64,000 nucleotides of DNA from Hymenoscyphus infarciens (GCA_001414345.1 LLCB01000006.1:372001-436000); one strand, 5' to 3'; counted from the stretch's first letter, positions 46,303 through 57,805 are shown. Translations and numbers: made by a program. Notes: generated by a model from the sequence alone, not told the origin.

Positions 46303-47400
46303 CGGAGGCCTAAAGGAAGGGACGAGAGGGTCGAGGAATTGGTTGATGTTCGTGGGCCAACGAGTATTGTCTTTTCCTACCTAGCTTTTGGAATACTTTA
46401 TAGTAAATAGTTTCTGTATATATTTAACCAAATTTCAGGCCAATAAATAGAAAAAGTGCTCCCCTTTCGTATGCCCTTTGGTTCACAAGAAGCTTGAACA
46501 ACTGTGATCCTGAAGTCCCAGTTGAGCGGTGACGGGAGAATAAATATTAAAGCGTGACCTCCGTGTCGTTCCCCACCTGTTTATTTCGGCTCCATCCAGT
46601 TTATTTGGGCTCCCGGTAAACGACCAAACCAAACGCAAACCCGTGAAAATCATTCCGCAGGCTCCGTTGTTGCATTTCTTGTGGTGGTTTCCCATTGACT
46701 TATTTCTTGGACGCATTATTGAGATGTTATTCTCGATTTTAATACTCTCAGAGCTATTGTTTCTCGGATTTCATTTTCCTCAGAAATAGAATCCTTGGAG
46801 ATCTTCTCTGTCGGCCGTATTTCTCAGACATGTTTCTCGGACGTATTGAAATATTATTCTCTTAGCTTTATAGTCTCCGATTTGTTTCTCGGATTTATTT
46901 CTCGGGGCTATGTCCTGCCGTCGAAGGTCTGAAACCTTTTGCAACATAGTCTTCTGGTGTCACCATTTTCACTAATCTATCCCCGCAGACGAAACTCTTA
47001 GTGAACGGTTCCTATTTAGGTACTCTAGCTAGAGCATCACTTTAGAATTCTTAGATGGTATTTATTTTATCTTCTATACCTGGGCTTCTCCGTTGGTATT
47101 GTTCTAGTAGTATCCTGCTGTCCTGTTGGTTAACTTGGTTGTGGAGAACATGAGTTCATGCCCTTTTTAAAGCCTTTGTGACACTTGGTGCAATGAGGAT
47201 AACAGCATAGTATGATAATAATTAAACACAGATCTGTGTTCACGAAAAGCTAGTAAGAGCGAGGTTAAGAGATTTAAAAATATAGGGGAAATAAGTTGTA
47301 GATTGTTAAAGGGAAAGTGTATGTTCTTTCCACTAAAAGAATGTATCACAGTCAAAAGACAACTGACCAGTCAGGCACTTGCCTTAGTTTAGACGCGTTT
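46303..47400. other. Intergenic region with imperfect TTTCTCGGA repeats
   Basis: No gene is supported. Between about 46,695 and 46,915 a unit containing TTTCTTGGACGCATT / TTTCTCGGACGTATTG then ATTATTCTC and CTCGGATTT occurs twice, about 140 bp apart, an old tandem duplication. Confidence 0.5.
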
Positions 47401-48339
47401 TTATGCTAGAACTAGTTTACGGATAGCGTTTACAAGAGGCTTTAACTCTGGTGGTGTATCAGTGATTTCTGGCCAAGCGTATGAGTCTCGATCAAAAGAT
47501 GATCTACACATGGGACACTTGGGGTTGTTCGTTGAAAACAGGTGTATCACGAAACATTCCACGCAGAATGTATGATTACAGTACGAAGTATAAGCGTCTG
47601 GGTTGGCATCTTCTTGAACCAGGTGAGAGCGCCGGAAAGGCTCGTAGCAGATACCACAGCTAGCGTCTGGCTCAAGTTGACTCAGTTGTGCAAATCTAGC
47701 AATTTTGGGGAGACTTCGAGGCACTGAAGGCTTGTTAGTCAGACACACCATAGCGGCATGTGTAGCCAATAAGCTCAGAAAACCATATAGCTCAACCAAC
47801 TTACCATCCACTTCGCCTTTCTCTACGAAACTGATCTGCAGAGCAGTAAGTGCCCCTCTTACGAGTCGAAAACAATTATCAGGCATTAATCCAGTTCTTG
47901 AACAAGCTTGAACATCTTTAGAACGAATGTCGCGGCCTGCAAAGTCCTGGACAGGTGGGAGTGAGTTCATGAATTCAGCAGCTCGAGATTGAATTTGGGC
48001 GGCTAGGGAAAGTGCCTCGTCTTTGTTTCGAAAGAATCTCTGTGCGCTAAGTATCTGTTGGTTTCTAGTGTTAAGACGATTCTTCTTACGGGGTAAGAAG
48101 CTAGAGACACTTGAAAGTACTCTATCTATGCTTGGCCATCGTGAGAGGAGTCGTCGGGTGCTGGAAGTGAGTAGAGATTTATTAAGAGACTTCAAGCATT
48201 CCGGAGAACCACAAAGCCAATCTGTTTTGAATTTCCAGACTTGATTATCAATAGGGTGTGGACCATCTTGGTAGCATCTGCTCCATCCAGTATGGGTGTG
48301 CCCACAGGGTCGACAAAGAACTTGGAATCGGTTGCACAT
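47401..48339 (-). CDS. RING finger protein (putative E3 ubiquitin ligase)
   Basis: A single exon of 312 residues. The N-terminus has a Cys/His-rich segment (MCNRFQVLCRPCGHTHTGW, with later CGSPEC) that may bind zinc. The middle is helical without known motifs. The C-terminal RING (about residues 229-281) reads CGICYEPF, then YCNHTFCVECFVIHLF, then CPMCRSSFD: C-x2-C, C-x1-H-x2-C-x2-C, C-x2-C in the RING order. An insertion between the first Cys pair and the third ligand is long (about 22 residues) but within the known range. The likely role is E3 ligase; substrate and location are unknown. Confidence 0.82.
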   Translation of the reverse strand: MCNRFQVLCRPCGHTHTGWSRCYQDGPHPIDNQVWKFKTDWLCGSPECLKSLNKSLLTSSTRRLLSRWPSIDRVLSSVSSFLPRKKNRLNTRNQQILSAQRFFRNKDEALSLAAQIQSRAAEFMNSLPPVQDFAGRDIRSKDVQACSRTGLMPDNCFRLVRGALTALQISFVEKGEVDGKLVELYGFLSLLATHAAMVCLTNKPSVPRSLPKIARFAQLSQLEPDASCGICYEPFRRSHLVQEDANPDAYTSYCNHTFCVECFVIHLFSTNNPKCPMCRSSFDRDSYAWPEITDTPPELKPLVNAIRKLVLA

Positions 48340-48737
48340 CTTGATCGTTATCGTTTCTCTGATTTTGTCAAGTTTAACAACTGGGTTGGTGTTTGGATTC
48401 TACTAGAATTCAAATGCTGAAATCCTAACCCTGTTTTTATTTCCGAAGTGCAGCTGTTTCTTTTCTGACAAAGAAAACCTCTTCTTAATGTTGAAACAAA
48501 GAACGCCCAGAAGTGAAAGGCAATTTTGAAAAAGGCAGAACTGATACAGGCATCGCTTGCTTCACTCTCTGCCAATTCTCCCCCACCTCCTTTAAATGGT
48601 AAATAAACTAAACCTACAGTTTACTATTAGTCAATATCGCGGGGATGATTAATAAAGTTTACGACTCAAATACCTTATGCGTCAAGGCTTACTTCAAGTA
48701 AAATTCTAGATCTTTAGACCTTTTATATTCTTAGGAA
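48340..48737. other. Short gene-free stretch before hAT-like MITE
   Basis: The upstream region of the RING gene. Ends with the CTTAGGAA target duplication at 48730-48737. Confidence 0.45.
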
Positions 48738-49244
48738 CAGACTTGGGCGGCGATATTACCGGTGACATATCAGGGGGGTCTACGACAAATATCGTATCGT
48801 ATTAAATAATCCGATCGATACCGGATTTCTAAGGATAACCGATAACAAATCGATTATTAGCGGAAAATAGTTAATCTAAAGGAGAATAGTTCTTCTGGCC
48901 CGAGAGCTAATAGATTATAAATAAAGCTAAAGTCATATGATTTTTATAGTAAAGTATAATTATTTATAACTCTTAAGAGATTACTTATCTTATTACAAGT
49001 CCTTTATACTAAATTGAAATTATATAATAACCTTTTAATATAATAAAGTAAAATTTTAAAAAGAAGATATAAGTTATATGATGTCTATTTACTACTATAA
49101 GGTACTAGCGCTAAAAACCCGATCTTTAATCGATTATTATTACATTTTTAATAATATTCATCGTATTAGAGAAGAATTTACGATGTTTATCGTACGATAT
49201 ATATCGCGATAATCTGATAAATATCGTATCGCCGCCCAAGTCTG
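48738..49244. mobile_element. hAT-like MITE, 507 bp (copy 1)
   Basis: The terminal inverted repeats begin CAGACTTGGGCGGCGATA and end with its complement CGCCGCCCAAGTCTG. The exact 8-bp target duplication CTTAGGAA flanks it (48730-48737 and 49245-49252), the hAT-superfamily hallmark, and CAG termini are also typical. The core is AT-rich, with no coding frame but many short ATCGATTAT/CGATAT inverted motifs. A second copy at 62237-62680 shares most of the sequence with C/T and G/A differences typical of RIP. Copy 1 has about 40 bp near the left end that copy 2 lacks. Confidence 0.88.
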
Positions 49245-49252
49245 CTTAGGAA

Positions 49253-49595
49253 ATTCTCGGCCTCCATAGGGTCTACGTCGATAATATCCCCCTCTAAAAT
49301 ATCTATATTTTGTTCTCTTCCTACTCAGAACAAAAGTCTTGCATCTCTAATTTTAGAAGCTACGAGATATCATTCTCATATTAAGCCCTTGCCAATGTCT
49401 TCAATGCACTTTCGAATAGCAAGCAAACTGACGAGCCATCATTCGCCGGAAAACCCAATTTTCGTTAGCAACTAAGATACTGCCAGTAACAGAGATTTTC
49501 ATCTCCTAAGGGAGATGATCTTAAAATTGCTCATTTTATGTACACCTAAACAGTATTTAAATCCGCCCTCAACCACCAATTTAAACCTCAAACCC
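49253..49595. other. Short intergenic stretch
   Basis: Nothing supported. It lies between the MITE and the 3' end of the DUF3433-like pseudogene. Confidence 0.4.
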
Positions 49596-51461
49596 TCACA
49601 AATACACCCTCCCCCTCTTCAACTTCTCACCCCCAGCCCCACTCCCAACGACGCTCAACCTGACCCTCCCAACATCTTCTCCAGCCCTAATATCCGCCAA
49701 CCTAACCACCGTCTTTCCTCCTCTTTCTCGTCCAGCGATCCCCATCCCACGTTGACCGTCCCCTTCCATCCCCCTCCTCATGATCCAACATCGCCAGACT
49801 CAAACTTCCTAATACATCCGGTGCCAGCGTATATAACTGAAGCACCATCGCAATCCCAACGACTAAACAAGTACTCAAGGATACTAAAAAAGAAGATGGA
49901 AAGCCAAGCTCTGTTACAACGGACGATATCGTGTTTTATGGTTACCATCGCGTTGTTAGTGCTAAGCGGGACGCAGATGGGGGAGGAGAGGAACGTATCG
50001 ATGGATGAGGTGATGGGGTTTTTTCCTATTCCTAGCATCAAAACCGTGTTGAGAATTTATCCCATGCAGAGTTCGAATTTTTCTTTGCCTATTAAGAAGA
50101 CGGAGGAGTAGTTTAAGCTATCGACTGCGTTAGAGGGATCCAACATATAGGAGATTAACAGGTTTTAGCCACCGCCAACAGAAGAGCGAGGAAAAGGTCC
50201 TGTCAGGAGGTCTAGAATTGTTTTGTTTCCGATATTGGGGTTAGGGGATAGTTAGATGGCTAGAGGTTGACATTTTCCAAGGGAACAGGAGAAGGACACT
50301 TCGACGAAGGTAGTACAGAGATGACGTTGCACGAATGTAGTGTCTTTTCCCAAGTTACGAGTTTCAAAGATAAATTGTCAGGAATCCACATGTATCTCGT
50401 TGGGGTCGAATCTTCAGGGAATTATGAGGCCTAACTGGGTTAGAGTGATTTTGGAGGAGACCCAGCCAAAGGTTTTGTTAGAAGGAATCGGTGGCGGGTT
50501 TGAGGTGTAATTGAGGGGGAAGGAGTCATCGTCAGGTCGTAATTCGTAAGTATCACAGGTTACCCAGAGGTAAGAGTTCACAAGTGAGTAAGTTGTGTTT
50601 CCTCTGACGGCCAACGTTCCAACGAGAACCCCAATAAGAGATGCATATTCGACTGGCTTGTCTTTGATATCTATCCAGGAAGTTCCATTGGGATGAAGGT
50701 TTTCAATTGACGGCAGACGAACATTTCTCAAGAGGTCCTGATTTTGATTTTGAAGGAGTCTGCCGGCGATTAACGATGCAGTGAATAGAGCTCCGTCGCT
50801 CAATTCCCCCATAGCCATATTACCCGCGTTGCTATATACGTACACAAAAAAGGTGTTCATAGCTACGAGGTTGGTCGCATTGCCGAGGTACTCTGGCGTG
50901 AAATATATAACACGAAGCGAGGCTTGACTTCCTAGGTAGTGGAGAAAGACACCAAAGGATAATAATCCCCAAAGCGACGAAATTCAAAGCTCTAAGTCGA
51001 ATTTGTGTGAAGAAAGCTCCGGATATCGTTCGACTTCCTAAAAGTTGTTCTAGTACACCAATTGATGACCCCGATTGTATTCACAAAGTGGCTATCGATT
51101 TCATTGCGCTGCCGACAATTGCTGCGAATACGATGGGGAAAGTAGTTGGGCCCTGGAGTTTGCGTTAGCCGGTGCATTAGAAGACCGAGATTAAAACACT
51201 CGCGTATTTGGAAATAGACACCAGGGTCATAGCCGTCGAGCCATCTTCCGCTGCATCTCCATCGTGTTTCAATACCAAGACCCCAAATACGGCGAAGAGT
51301 AGAGTGGTAGAAACTCCCAAGATTTCGACAGAGAACCCAAAAAGGCTATTAGAAAGAGAATTTCTAAGTTCTTTAGGGCTGGCGTCCAAGTTGTCATGTT
51401 CAGCTAGCAGTCGTTCTGGGTCATCTTGAGAGAGATTCGAGTAATGAATTCCCGACTGCAT
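49596..51461 (-). pseudogene. DUF3433-type multispan membrane protein, decayed
   Basis: Successive frames on the minus strand spell parts of a large fungal membrane protein: SLFGFSVEILGVSTTLLFAVFG and KYASVLIS (about 51,190-51,360), FPIVFAAIVGSAMKSIA, GVLEQLLGSRTISGAF, ALNFVALGIIILWCLSP, RVIYFTPEYLGNATN, an N-glycosylated outer segment (50414-50860), TLAPDVLGS near 49,810, and a C-terminal VGRVRLSVVGSGAGG...GRVYL ending at 49596. The frame breaks several times: a stop after ISVF (an intron there could bypass it), an in-frame TGA near 51,083, a 4-nt insertion around 50,930 (CTACCTAGG), the stop at 50414 and at least two shifts between 49,700 and 50,050. Base composition is normal, so this is ordinary decay and not RIP. 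The 5' end is uncertain. Confidence 0.68.
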
Positions 51462-52186
51462 CGTAAGTAGCTGAAGAAACGGAATCTCTCACCCCGCGGG
51501 GTTCTTGAGGGGTCATCTGAATATAGTTGGCCGACATAGTGTACTGCCTGAATACAAGAAAAGACAGAAAGCATCTCCAGAATACCCTCGGGTCCCCCAT
51601 CACGTATATATATCTGCAGCTCGGAAACCGCGATACGTAGTATTACGTAAAGTATTCTCGTGCCAACATAAAAGTTTCTACATCCGTTGTGAGTGGATGG
51701 TAAAAAATGTATAGCCTTATGCACTTGCCCACCACACCGTCAAACAAGGCACGGATACCAACCGGAAGCTTATTTCAATTACCGTATCAAAATTAAACGA
51801 GGTTCGTGAGTTGGTACTACTCCCTACCAAGGCAGTGGTGCAGGGCATAAGCACCAATCAAAACACGTGATCTGTCTTGTTTCTAGTGGTAGAGGAAGTT
51901 TGAAGAGAGATGTTGATGCCAACTCTTATAACAACCCGCAGCGCTTATCAGTATTGCGGTATGTGGTTCCAACCAAAGAGAAATGGAGAAACTAGGTTGA
52001 CACATACCGCGATGCCAATAGTCGGGCCGCAAGTCGTAACAGGGGCAAAGAAAAAAAGTGTAGGCTTCTGATAGTTGGAGTTGGGATGGTTTTCAGGAAA
52101 GGAGTACATGTTCAAGCTTAGGGTTCGTTTTACTGACCGCAGTTGCACGAAACATATCGACCCATATTATACATTGTTGTTTCGGC
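51462..52186. other. Intergenic region
   Basis: It may include degraded 5' exons of the pseudogene (a minus-strand frame at 51404-51724 has no recognisable domain) and the 3' flank of the SGNH hydrolase gene. Confidence 0.4.
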
Positions 52187-53706
52187 TCAAAAAGCATCCA
52201 GAGGAAAGCCATCCGCCAATCTCTGATACCCGACAACATTGGGATGTAAATAGTCCCCCGAATCGTACACGCTGCTCAATTGCGACGGAATTTTCTTGTC
52301 GCTAATGAGCTTGTCAAAATCTATCACCTCATCAAAGAGGTCACCTTCAACCAATTAGTCTGGTCTCTTTCATTTCATTTTGAGCAACCGATGAAGTAAC
52401 AGAATTATTCCCGGAAAAGAAGTAAAGAAAGGGGGAAAAAAGAAAAAAATGAAAATACGAGAAAACAACTTACTCTCTCTAATCCATTTGTTAACCCTCT
52501 GTCTCGTCTTCTCCCTTTCGGGATCACTATAAGGCTGCCCCGTAAAATTCGCCGGCGCAGAAAATGGCGTAATCGTAGCCGCAAAAAGCGTAATCTCGAA
52601 AGCCTCCAACCTCCGCGCAAACTGTTCATACCCCCCAATAATGCGATCCCCAATACTTTTCTGACTCGCCGAATCAACGTTCGCTGTCCCAATATCATTT
52701 ACGCCCTCAAAAATCATCGCATATTCGACACCTGCTTGGGAAAGAACATCTCGGTCGAGACGAGAGAGGGCATTGGGTCCTAGGCCGTCGTTGAGAATGC
52801 GGTTTCCGCCTGCGGCTTGATTTATGATTGCTATGTTTGAGGTTGCGGGGTTCTTTTGGAGTCGGTTGAGGAGGAGGTCGGGCCATCGATTGTTCTTGTC
52901 GGTTTCGGAACCGCGACCATCTGTTATGCTGTCGCCGACTATGACGAAGGCTTTGGAGTCGCGGGGGGCGAGTACTTCGACGTTGGAGAGGAAATACCTG
53001 GGGATGGAGTTAGATTCTACCTGAAAGGGGAAATATGGGTTTTGAGAGGTACCAATGTGCAGCACTCTTAAGGGATTCTCCTCCCAACGAGGCAGCAGAA
53101 ACTTGGTTTCCTAAAGCAAACCAACTCGTGGTCCTACTTCCAGGATGCGATGTAATTGAGTTTCCCTGCTGCCCACTCGCAAGAAACAATGTAACAGTCA
53201 GAATTGACTGAGCTGCAACAGGCAAATCAATTGGATCTGAAACCACAAGGGCACCTTGAGGAACTGTATAACTTGAACTACCGCTGAACTTGACATCCTT
53301 CAAAGTATGCGTTTGGATTGCATTTATCCCCGCAGTCCCATTTCCAGAGAGTGCCACCGTCACAGCGGTAATTGGTAAATCAACAGGTCCGAAAGCATTG
53401 GAGAACCGAAGTCGAATTTGTGATCCACCAATTGATGTTCGGATTGTCTGCCGAACCGTGGTATTGAAAAAGACTTGTCCTGTCCCATTCTAGAAATATT
53501 AGCTGGAAATAATTTAAGTGGAGGAGAACGCTCACAAATGGTGCTGGTGGTAAATTTCCAGGCTCCGTAAGTTGCGGCATACTCCCCCATGTTGGAATCC
53601 ATTTGTTATTATTTCTTTTCGAATGCTTTGGATGTCGAGCATCTATGCCAATTAAAAACGTGAGAATACAAATGAGGAAAACCAATTGACTTATTTGAGA
53701 CTGCAT
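52187..53706 (-). CDS. Secreted SGNH/GDSL hydrolase (esterase/lipase family)
   Basis: Four exons: 53536-53706, 53053-53489, 52474-52997, 52187-52344; 429 residues. The N-terminal signal anchor is MQSQISQLVFLICILTFLIG. A beta-rich N-terminal domain (KWIPTWGSM...IRLRFSNAFG...) precedes the SGNH fold. Block I GDSITDGRG carries nucleophile Ser226. Block II Gly lies in INQAAGGNRIL, block III Asn in EGVNDIG, and block V is the Asp408/His411 pair in DYLHPNVVGY, so all four catalytic blocks are intact. The ATG at 53706 was chosen because the upstream in-frame start is GTG. The intron between exons 2 and 3 uses GTACCT...CCCCAG, giving HWYFLSNVEV; a nearer CAG would break the frame. Probable role: extracellular ester hydrolysis, substrate unknown. 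Confidence 0.9.
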
Positions 53707-54550
53707 CTTGGAAAAAGTTTCCACAGGAATATCAACGACAACAAAAAAGAGAAATCAACGAGCAAGCTCCCAGAAAATAAAGTCATGTTCGTTGACTTTA
53801 TCCTCGGCTGGTAATATCGTCCCCACCATACCAAACTTTGTTTGGAAGAGGGGAAGGAAGAACATTGAACCGGAACTAGATGAACAGGCTGAAGTAGAGT
53901 GGAAATAGAACACCACCACGATGAAAGGGAATCCCCGGAGGGGGTATCCGCAGAAGCCGATACCCCATTCAAAATTGAGTTCTCAGTAATTGCAGTACCT
54001 GCATCTTGTGAACAAGCATCCTCATACATGGCCCAGGAACCCGCCATGATGTTGGAAATGCCCGGAGCCATGTTTGCGAGAGGACGCGATCTGGATATGT
54101 TATTTATCCATTGGAGTAGAGGAGATTTGAGGGGAAACAAACCCCCTGGATCACGATTTTCGAGAATCTGTTGCTCCTTTCTTCTTTCCTTTAACTTCCA
54201 AATCGTCTCTTCCGTAGAAAGTGTTCTCGAGAATGCTACTAGTACCAATACACAAACTACCCGGGAGAATCAGCCAGCTTTCGAGTGTGATGACGAATCC
54301 GACGGAAGTTTGAAAGACCATAGGTAACCATGATGGCGACAGTACCGGAGTACTATATCACGATTAGCGGAAGGGAAATGCATCGCCCAAGGACATTGGC
54401 CCGTAAAGTTTCTGGTGAACCGAACCAGATGGGAGTATCGCGCTGGAAAGGTAGAATAGCGGTGATCACGTGTGGACGCTCTGAGTCCCCGCGAGCCGAC
54501 ACGTCCACGTCCTCCTCAACTTTAAGCATACGGATTTGTGTCACCACCTC
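53707..54550. other. Divergent intergenic region
   Basis: It lies between the SGNH hydrolase and F-box-like genes. Overlapping frames on both strands (53691-54248 minus, 53899-54327 plus) lack domains and ATG-supported starts and are not accepted as genes. Confidence 0.45.
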
Positions 54551-55753
54551 ATGGTCAACATCATGGAACTCGCGACGCCCACCCCTAATCCTCCCAACCC
54601 TCACCTCCATCATCTCCACTGCGTAAATCACACCCCTCCATGCTCTCGACTCGATCCGCTCATACAAACAACTCTCTGCAACGATGCAGGCCTTCTCGCC
54701 ATCTCCAAACAATCCTCGCACATCTATCCCCCTCCTTTCCTTCCAATTCCACGAACGCCTGCGCCCAGCGCGCTACATAAGCGTCACCGCAATAGTCGCG
54801 AAAACCTTCCTACCAAGTTTAAATTTGAAGAACTGCCACCAGAAATCCGGCTCCAGATTTACCGCCTGCTTCTCATTACTTCCGAGTCGGGAATCCGTTA
54901 CTGTATATGCATCTCATGCAAACGTATGATGCTTGATAATCGACACGTCGATTACGCTTTTGATGAAGATGTAACAAGAGATGGAGATGGAGGTTACAAT
55001 GACGGCATGTCTGGCGAAATGGAAAGGAAGTTGGAATGGCAAAAACACTGGATCTACCCCGCTATTCTTGGGTGTAGCAAGTTGACTTACCATGAAGGGA
55101 TGCCCATCTTGTACGGCGAGAATGCATTCGCTCTCACGTATGCCAATACTTACATGGAATCTTACCACACATGGCAAATTTCGCCTACCGCCATAGCCCT
55201 CATGAAGCGTGCCAGAATCGCCGTATACAAAAAAGACATAAACAAGCTTGTCGACCTACATACGGAGTTTGTCGCCATGAAAGAGTTAGATGTACATACC
55301 GGTGTCGATTTCCAAGATTGGCAAAATTTGCTTTTCGCAGGGCAATTGGTAATCGGTTGCTACGACAAGGTCACTTTCATACAACCCATTCAATACGATC
55401 CGGTTTGGGACGACTCGCGACAGAAACATCAGTACCAAACTTTTCATTCCAGCTTCGACAACCTACCTGGAGGGGATGGCATCTGTTATACGAAGGAAAC
55501 CCAAATACCCGACGTGGGAGCTTATCGTAGACTCGACTACATTCCTCCATTTCCCTTCGAGGACGATCCGTCGGAAGTGAATCCATCTCCGCTTTCATTC
55601 CCTCGCGTGGGATGGAATGGGGTTTTGAGAGTAATTATTTCAACTTCCGACACCGAGTCGTGCCCCGACCCGCAGGACGATGCGTGGGCACACGAGGTTC
55701 CTTTTGATGGCTTGCTGGTTGAATATATTGGGTTGAATATATTGATGACCTGA
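54551..55753 (+). CDS. F-box-like fungal protein
   Basis: A single exon of 400 residues from ATG 54551 (a second ATG lies 12 nt on; a longer frame would need a TTG start). The N-terminal 85 residues are Pro/His-rich. KFEELPPEIRLQIYRLLLI at about residues 91-109 is an F-box-like or 2EXR-type motif, common in large fungal families that carry ...LPxEIRxxIY. The rest is a mixed alpha/beta region with YPAILGCSKLTYHEGMPILY, the usual follow-on for this group (cluster of residues after 'L..C+....E..PILY'). The function is unknown; protein-protein adaptor roles are assumed for the family. There is no signal peptide. Confidence 0.78.
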   Translation: MVNIMELATPTPNPPNPHLHHLHCVNHTPPCSRLDPLIQTTLCNDAGLLAISKQSSHIYPPPFLPIPRTPAPSALHKRHRNSRENLPTKFKFEELPPEIRLQIYRLLLITSESGIRYCICISCKRMMLDNRHVDYAFDEDVTRDGDGGYNDGMSGEMERKLEWQKHWIYPAILGCSKLTYHEGMPILYGENAFALTYANTYMESYHTWQISPTAIALMKRARIAVYKKDINKLVDLHTEFVAMKELDVHTGVDFQDWQNLLFAGQLVIGCYDKVTFIQPIQYDPVWDDSRQKHQYQTFHSSFDNLPGGDGICYTKETQIPDVGAYRRLDYIPPFPFEDDPSEVNPSPLSFPRVGWNGVLRVIISTSDTESCPDPQDDAWAHEVPFDGLLVEYIGLNILMT

Positions 55754-56370
55754 TTCATCATGTATGGCAAGACTAGAATGCAACGTTTTGGTGGATGGTC
55801 TACGGCCGGCAAGAATTCATATTTGAGCCACAGTTGCTAAAATTCACAAGCTTGCTCCAATTCAAGCCCCGAGGGACTACTGTAAGCCTCTATCTGATTT
55901 TCTTTTGCCTTATTCTAATCCCCAAGCAGAATACTTCACATGAGCTGGCATATTTGCCTAACCAGCCCTAGGCGCCACCAATCTCTGGGAACTTTCACAT
56001 GTCACGAGTCTTTGTGTAGTATAGGAGGATGCTGTCATTCCATGGACAGCTCAATCTCACAATGTGCTCTAGCATCCCCCAGTGGGGATTCCCAGTGGGG
56101 ATTCTTTGTCAACTCATGAATAGAATATTGAACAATACATGCTCTCTTTGTTGAAGCAAAGGACAAAAGTACAAGTGCAATACTGATTTCTTTGACAAAT
56201 AAAGAGCTATAAGATAACATAAAGCCATTGTAGATTCTTTGTATTGCACTATATAAACAAGTTCAAGTGAGGTTTCATGTCTCTTCAATTTCAATCCAAA
56301 ATACCCCACAATCACACAAACTACAACTTACTATACTTACTTTTCACTACCGTTAGTACCAATTTTGAGA
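55754..56370. other. Intergenic region upstream of amidoligase
   Basis: No gene. A short direct repeat CCCAGTGGGGATTC occurs twice in tandem (56078-56104). A TATATAAAC box at 56252-56260 lies about 115 bp before the amidoligase ATG. Confidence 0.5.
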
Positions 56371-57588
56371 ATGAACGACTACCAAACGTTTGAATTGAGC
56401 GAAAACGACTCTCAACTCTTAGATAATGTATCTGAAGTTCGTCGTGAATGCCTTACCTTTGGCGTTGAACTAGAATTCTTGATTGCAGGGCTCGAGGATG
56501 AATATGAGGATCCGAACCCCAATGACCCACGCTCTGTCCGTGGTCTCGTTGGCGACCCCTCGAGTAGAAAGGTAAGCCCCTATTTACTTGAACACATCGT
56601 AGAGGTATTTTTGAAAGCGGGAGTTCCTGCTGAAGACTGTGTCGACACGAAAGCACGTAAGCCGTGGAAGGTCGACGATCCTGAATCTTGGGTCGTTACA
56701 ACTGATTCTACTCTCGAATATCCTTCTTTGCCGGATGATGACCCCAGAGACGTTTACCATTACCACAGGATAGAGGTATGTTCTCCCGCTCTATACTTCA
56801 ATGAGACGTCTCTGGCAGCCGTCGCTCAAGTATGTGGTATTCTTAGCTCCAACTTTCGCGTTCAGCTCAACTGGTCTTGCGCCTTGCATGTCCATGTAGG
56901 TCGGTCAATGAAGGGGTTTGATCTTCGCGCGCAACGAAAGTTCTTGGCTACGATTTTCACTTTCGAGCCTCAGATTCAAAAGATCCACCCGTTGGCCTTT
57001 CAAAGTACGAAAGAAGGATTCTACCAGTACGGTCCAACCCTACGCGACTGGTCTGCCCTGCGTAACATTCCCGGTGTACGCGTGCCCGCAGAGTCAGACT
57101 CAGTGCCGAGAAAGTCCGCGCTCGAAAGAGAGTATCTAACCACTGCTGTCAATCGCCTTTTCCAAGCTAACGCTCAAGAACTTCAAAAGTTAGCGGGGTT
57201 TAAGATGTCGACGGAGCGTTCCGACGCGAAAATGGCCTACAATATCAAGAACCTCTTTAACGCGACAAGTGGACTCCTCGGTGTCCCTTTGTCCAAGCGA
57301 ACTGTCGAGTTTCGGCAGCATGAGGGAACAGTCGACCCAGAACGTGTACTGAACTGGATCCGTTTCTGTGTTGGCGTTCTAGAGTTCTCTGATGAGGTTG
57401 AAGAGGAGTCTCTCCTTCGGTTTTTGCACCGCCATTTGGAACTTCCGGAGGCTTCTGGTCCGGCTGTTTTGAATATGGGGGAGATTCTCACTGCTCTTGG
57501 GATGTATGATATTGCCGGGTATTATCATAACATCGTGGGAGTGCCCGCGCCGGCGGTGGACTTGGGTGAGTTGGCGGACATCCAGTAG
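56371..57588 (+). CDS. Amidoligase-family protein (glutamine synthetase-like fold)
   Basis: A single exon of 405 residues from ATG 56371. TFGVELEFLI near residues 30-40 is the family's first strand with metal-binding Glu residues. VTTDSTLEYPSL is followed by YHRIEVCSPALYF, another Glu-bearing strand. CALHVHVGRSMKGFDL holds the characteristic HVHVG, and RTVEFRQHEGTVDPERVLNW carries the EFRQHEGT motif with the catalytic Arg/Glu. These match the fungal branch of putative amidoligases (Pfam Amidoligase_2), proposed to form amide or peptide-like bonds using ATP. The natural substrate is unknown. There is no signal peptide or membrane span. Its intronless structure is common in this family. Confidence 0.88.
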   Translation: MNDYQTFELSENDSQLLDNVSEVRRECLTFGVELEFLIAGLEDEYEDPNPNDPRSVRGLVGDPSSRKVSPYLLEHIVEVFLKAGVPAEDCVDTKARKPWKVDDPESWVVTTDSTLEYPSLPDDDPRDVYHYHRIEVCSPALYFNETSLAAVAQVCGILSSNFRVQLNWSCALHVHVGRSMKGFDLRAQRKFLATIFTFEPQIQKIHPLAFQSTKEGFYQYGPTLRDWSALRNIPGVRVPAESDSVPRKSALEREYLTTAVNRLFQANAQELQKLAGFKMSTERSDAKMAYNIKNLFNATSGLLGVPLSKRTVEFRQHEGTVDPERVLNWIRFCVGVLEFSDEVEEESLLRFLHRHLELPEASGPAVLNMGEILTALGMYDIAGYYHNIVGVPAPAVDLGELADIQ

Positions 57589-57805
57589 GTTACATTATTT
57601 CCTTTACCTAACTGCTATCCTGTGAGTGCGGGACAGAAGCACCCTGCATCTAATAAATTTCGTTGTTCTCACTACATCTGTGTTATTTCTCTGAAGTCCA
57701 TGTCTAAAACATTCGCTTGTCGTCAAAATAAGTTCTTACAAAACCTCAATAAAGTCCCTCATCCCCACCGCTCCCCTCAGGTTAGGTTCAGGCCTAAGCT
57801 AGTAG
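57589..57805. other. Convergent 3' intergenic
   Basis: 217 bp between the amidoligase stop and the Fig1-family stop; nothing else seen. Confidence 0.4.

Noticed and set aside
49515..50111. Plus-strand Pro-rich frame of 198 codons
   Set aside because: It is antisense to the DUF3433-like pseudogene C-terminus, which has family-like motifs; the Pro richness is a reflection of Gly/Arg codons.
53691..54327. Overlapping frames on both strands upstream of the SGNH hydrolase
   Set aside because: No recognisable domain; the two frames shadow one another and occupy a divergent promoter region.
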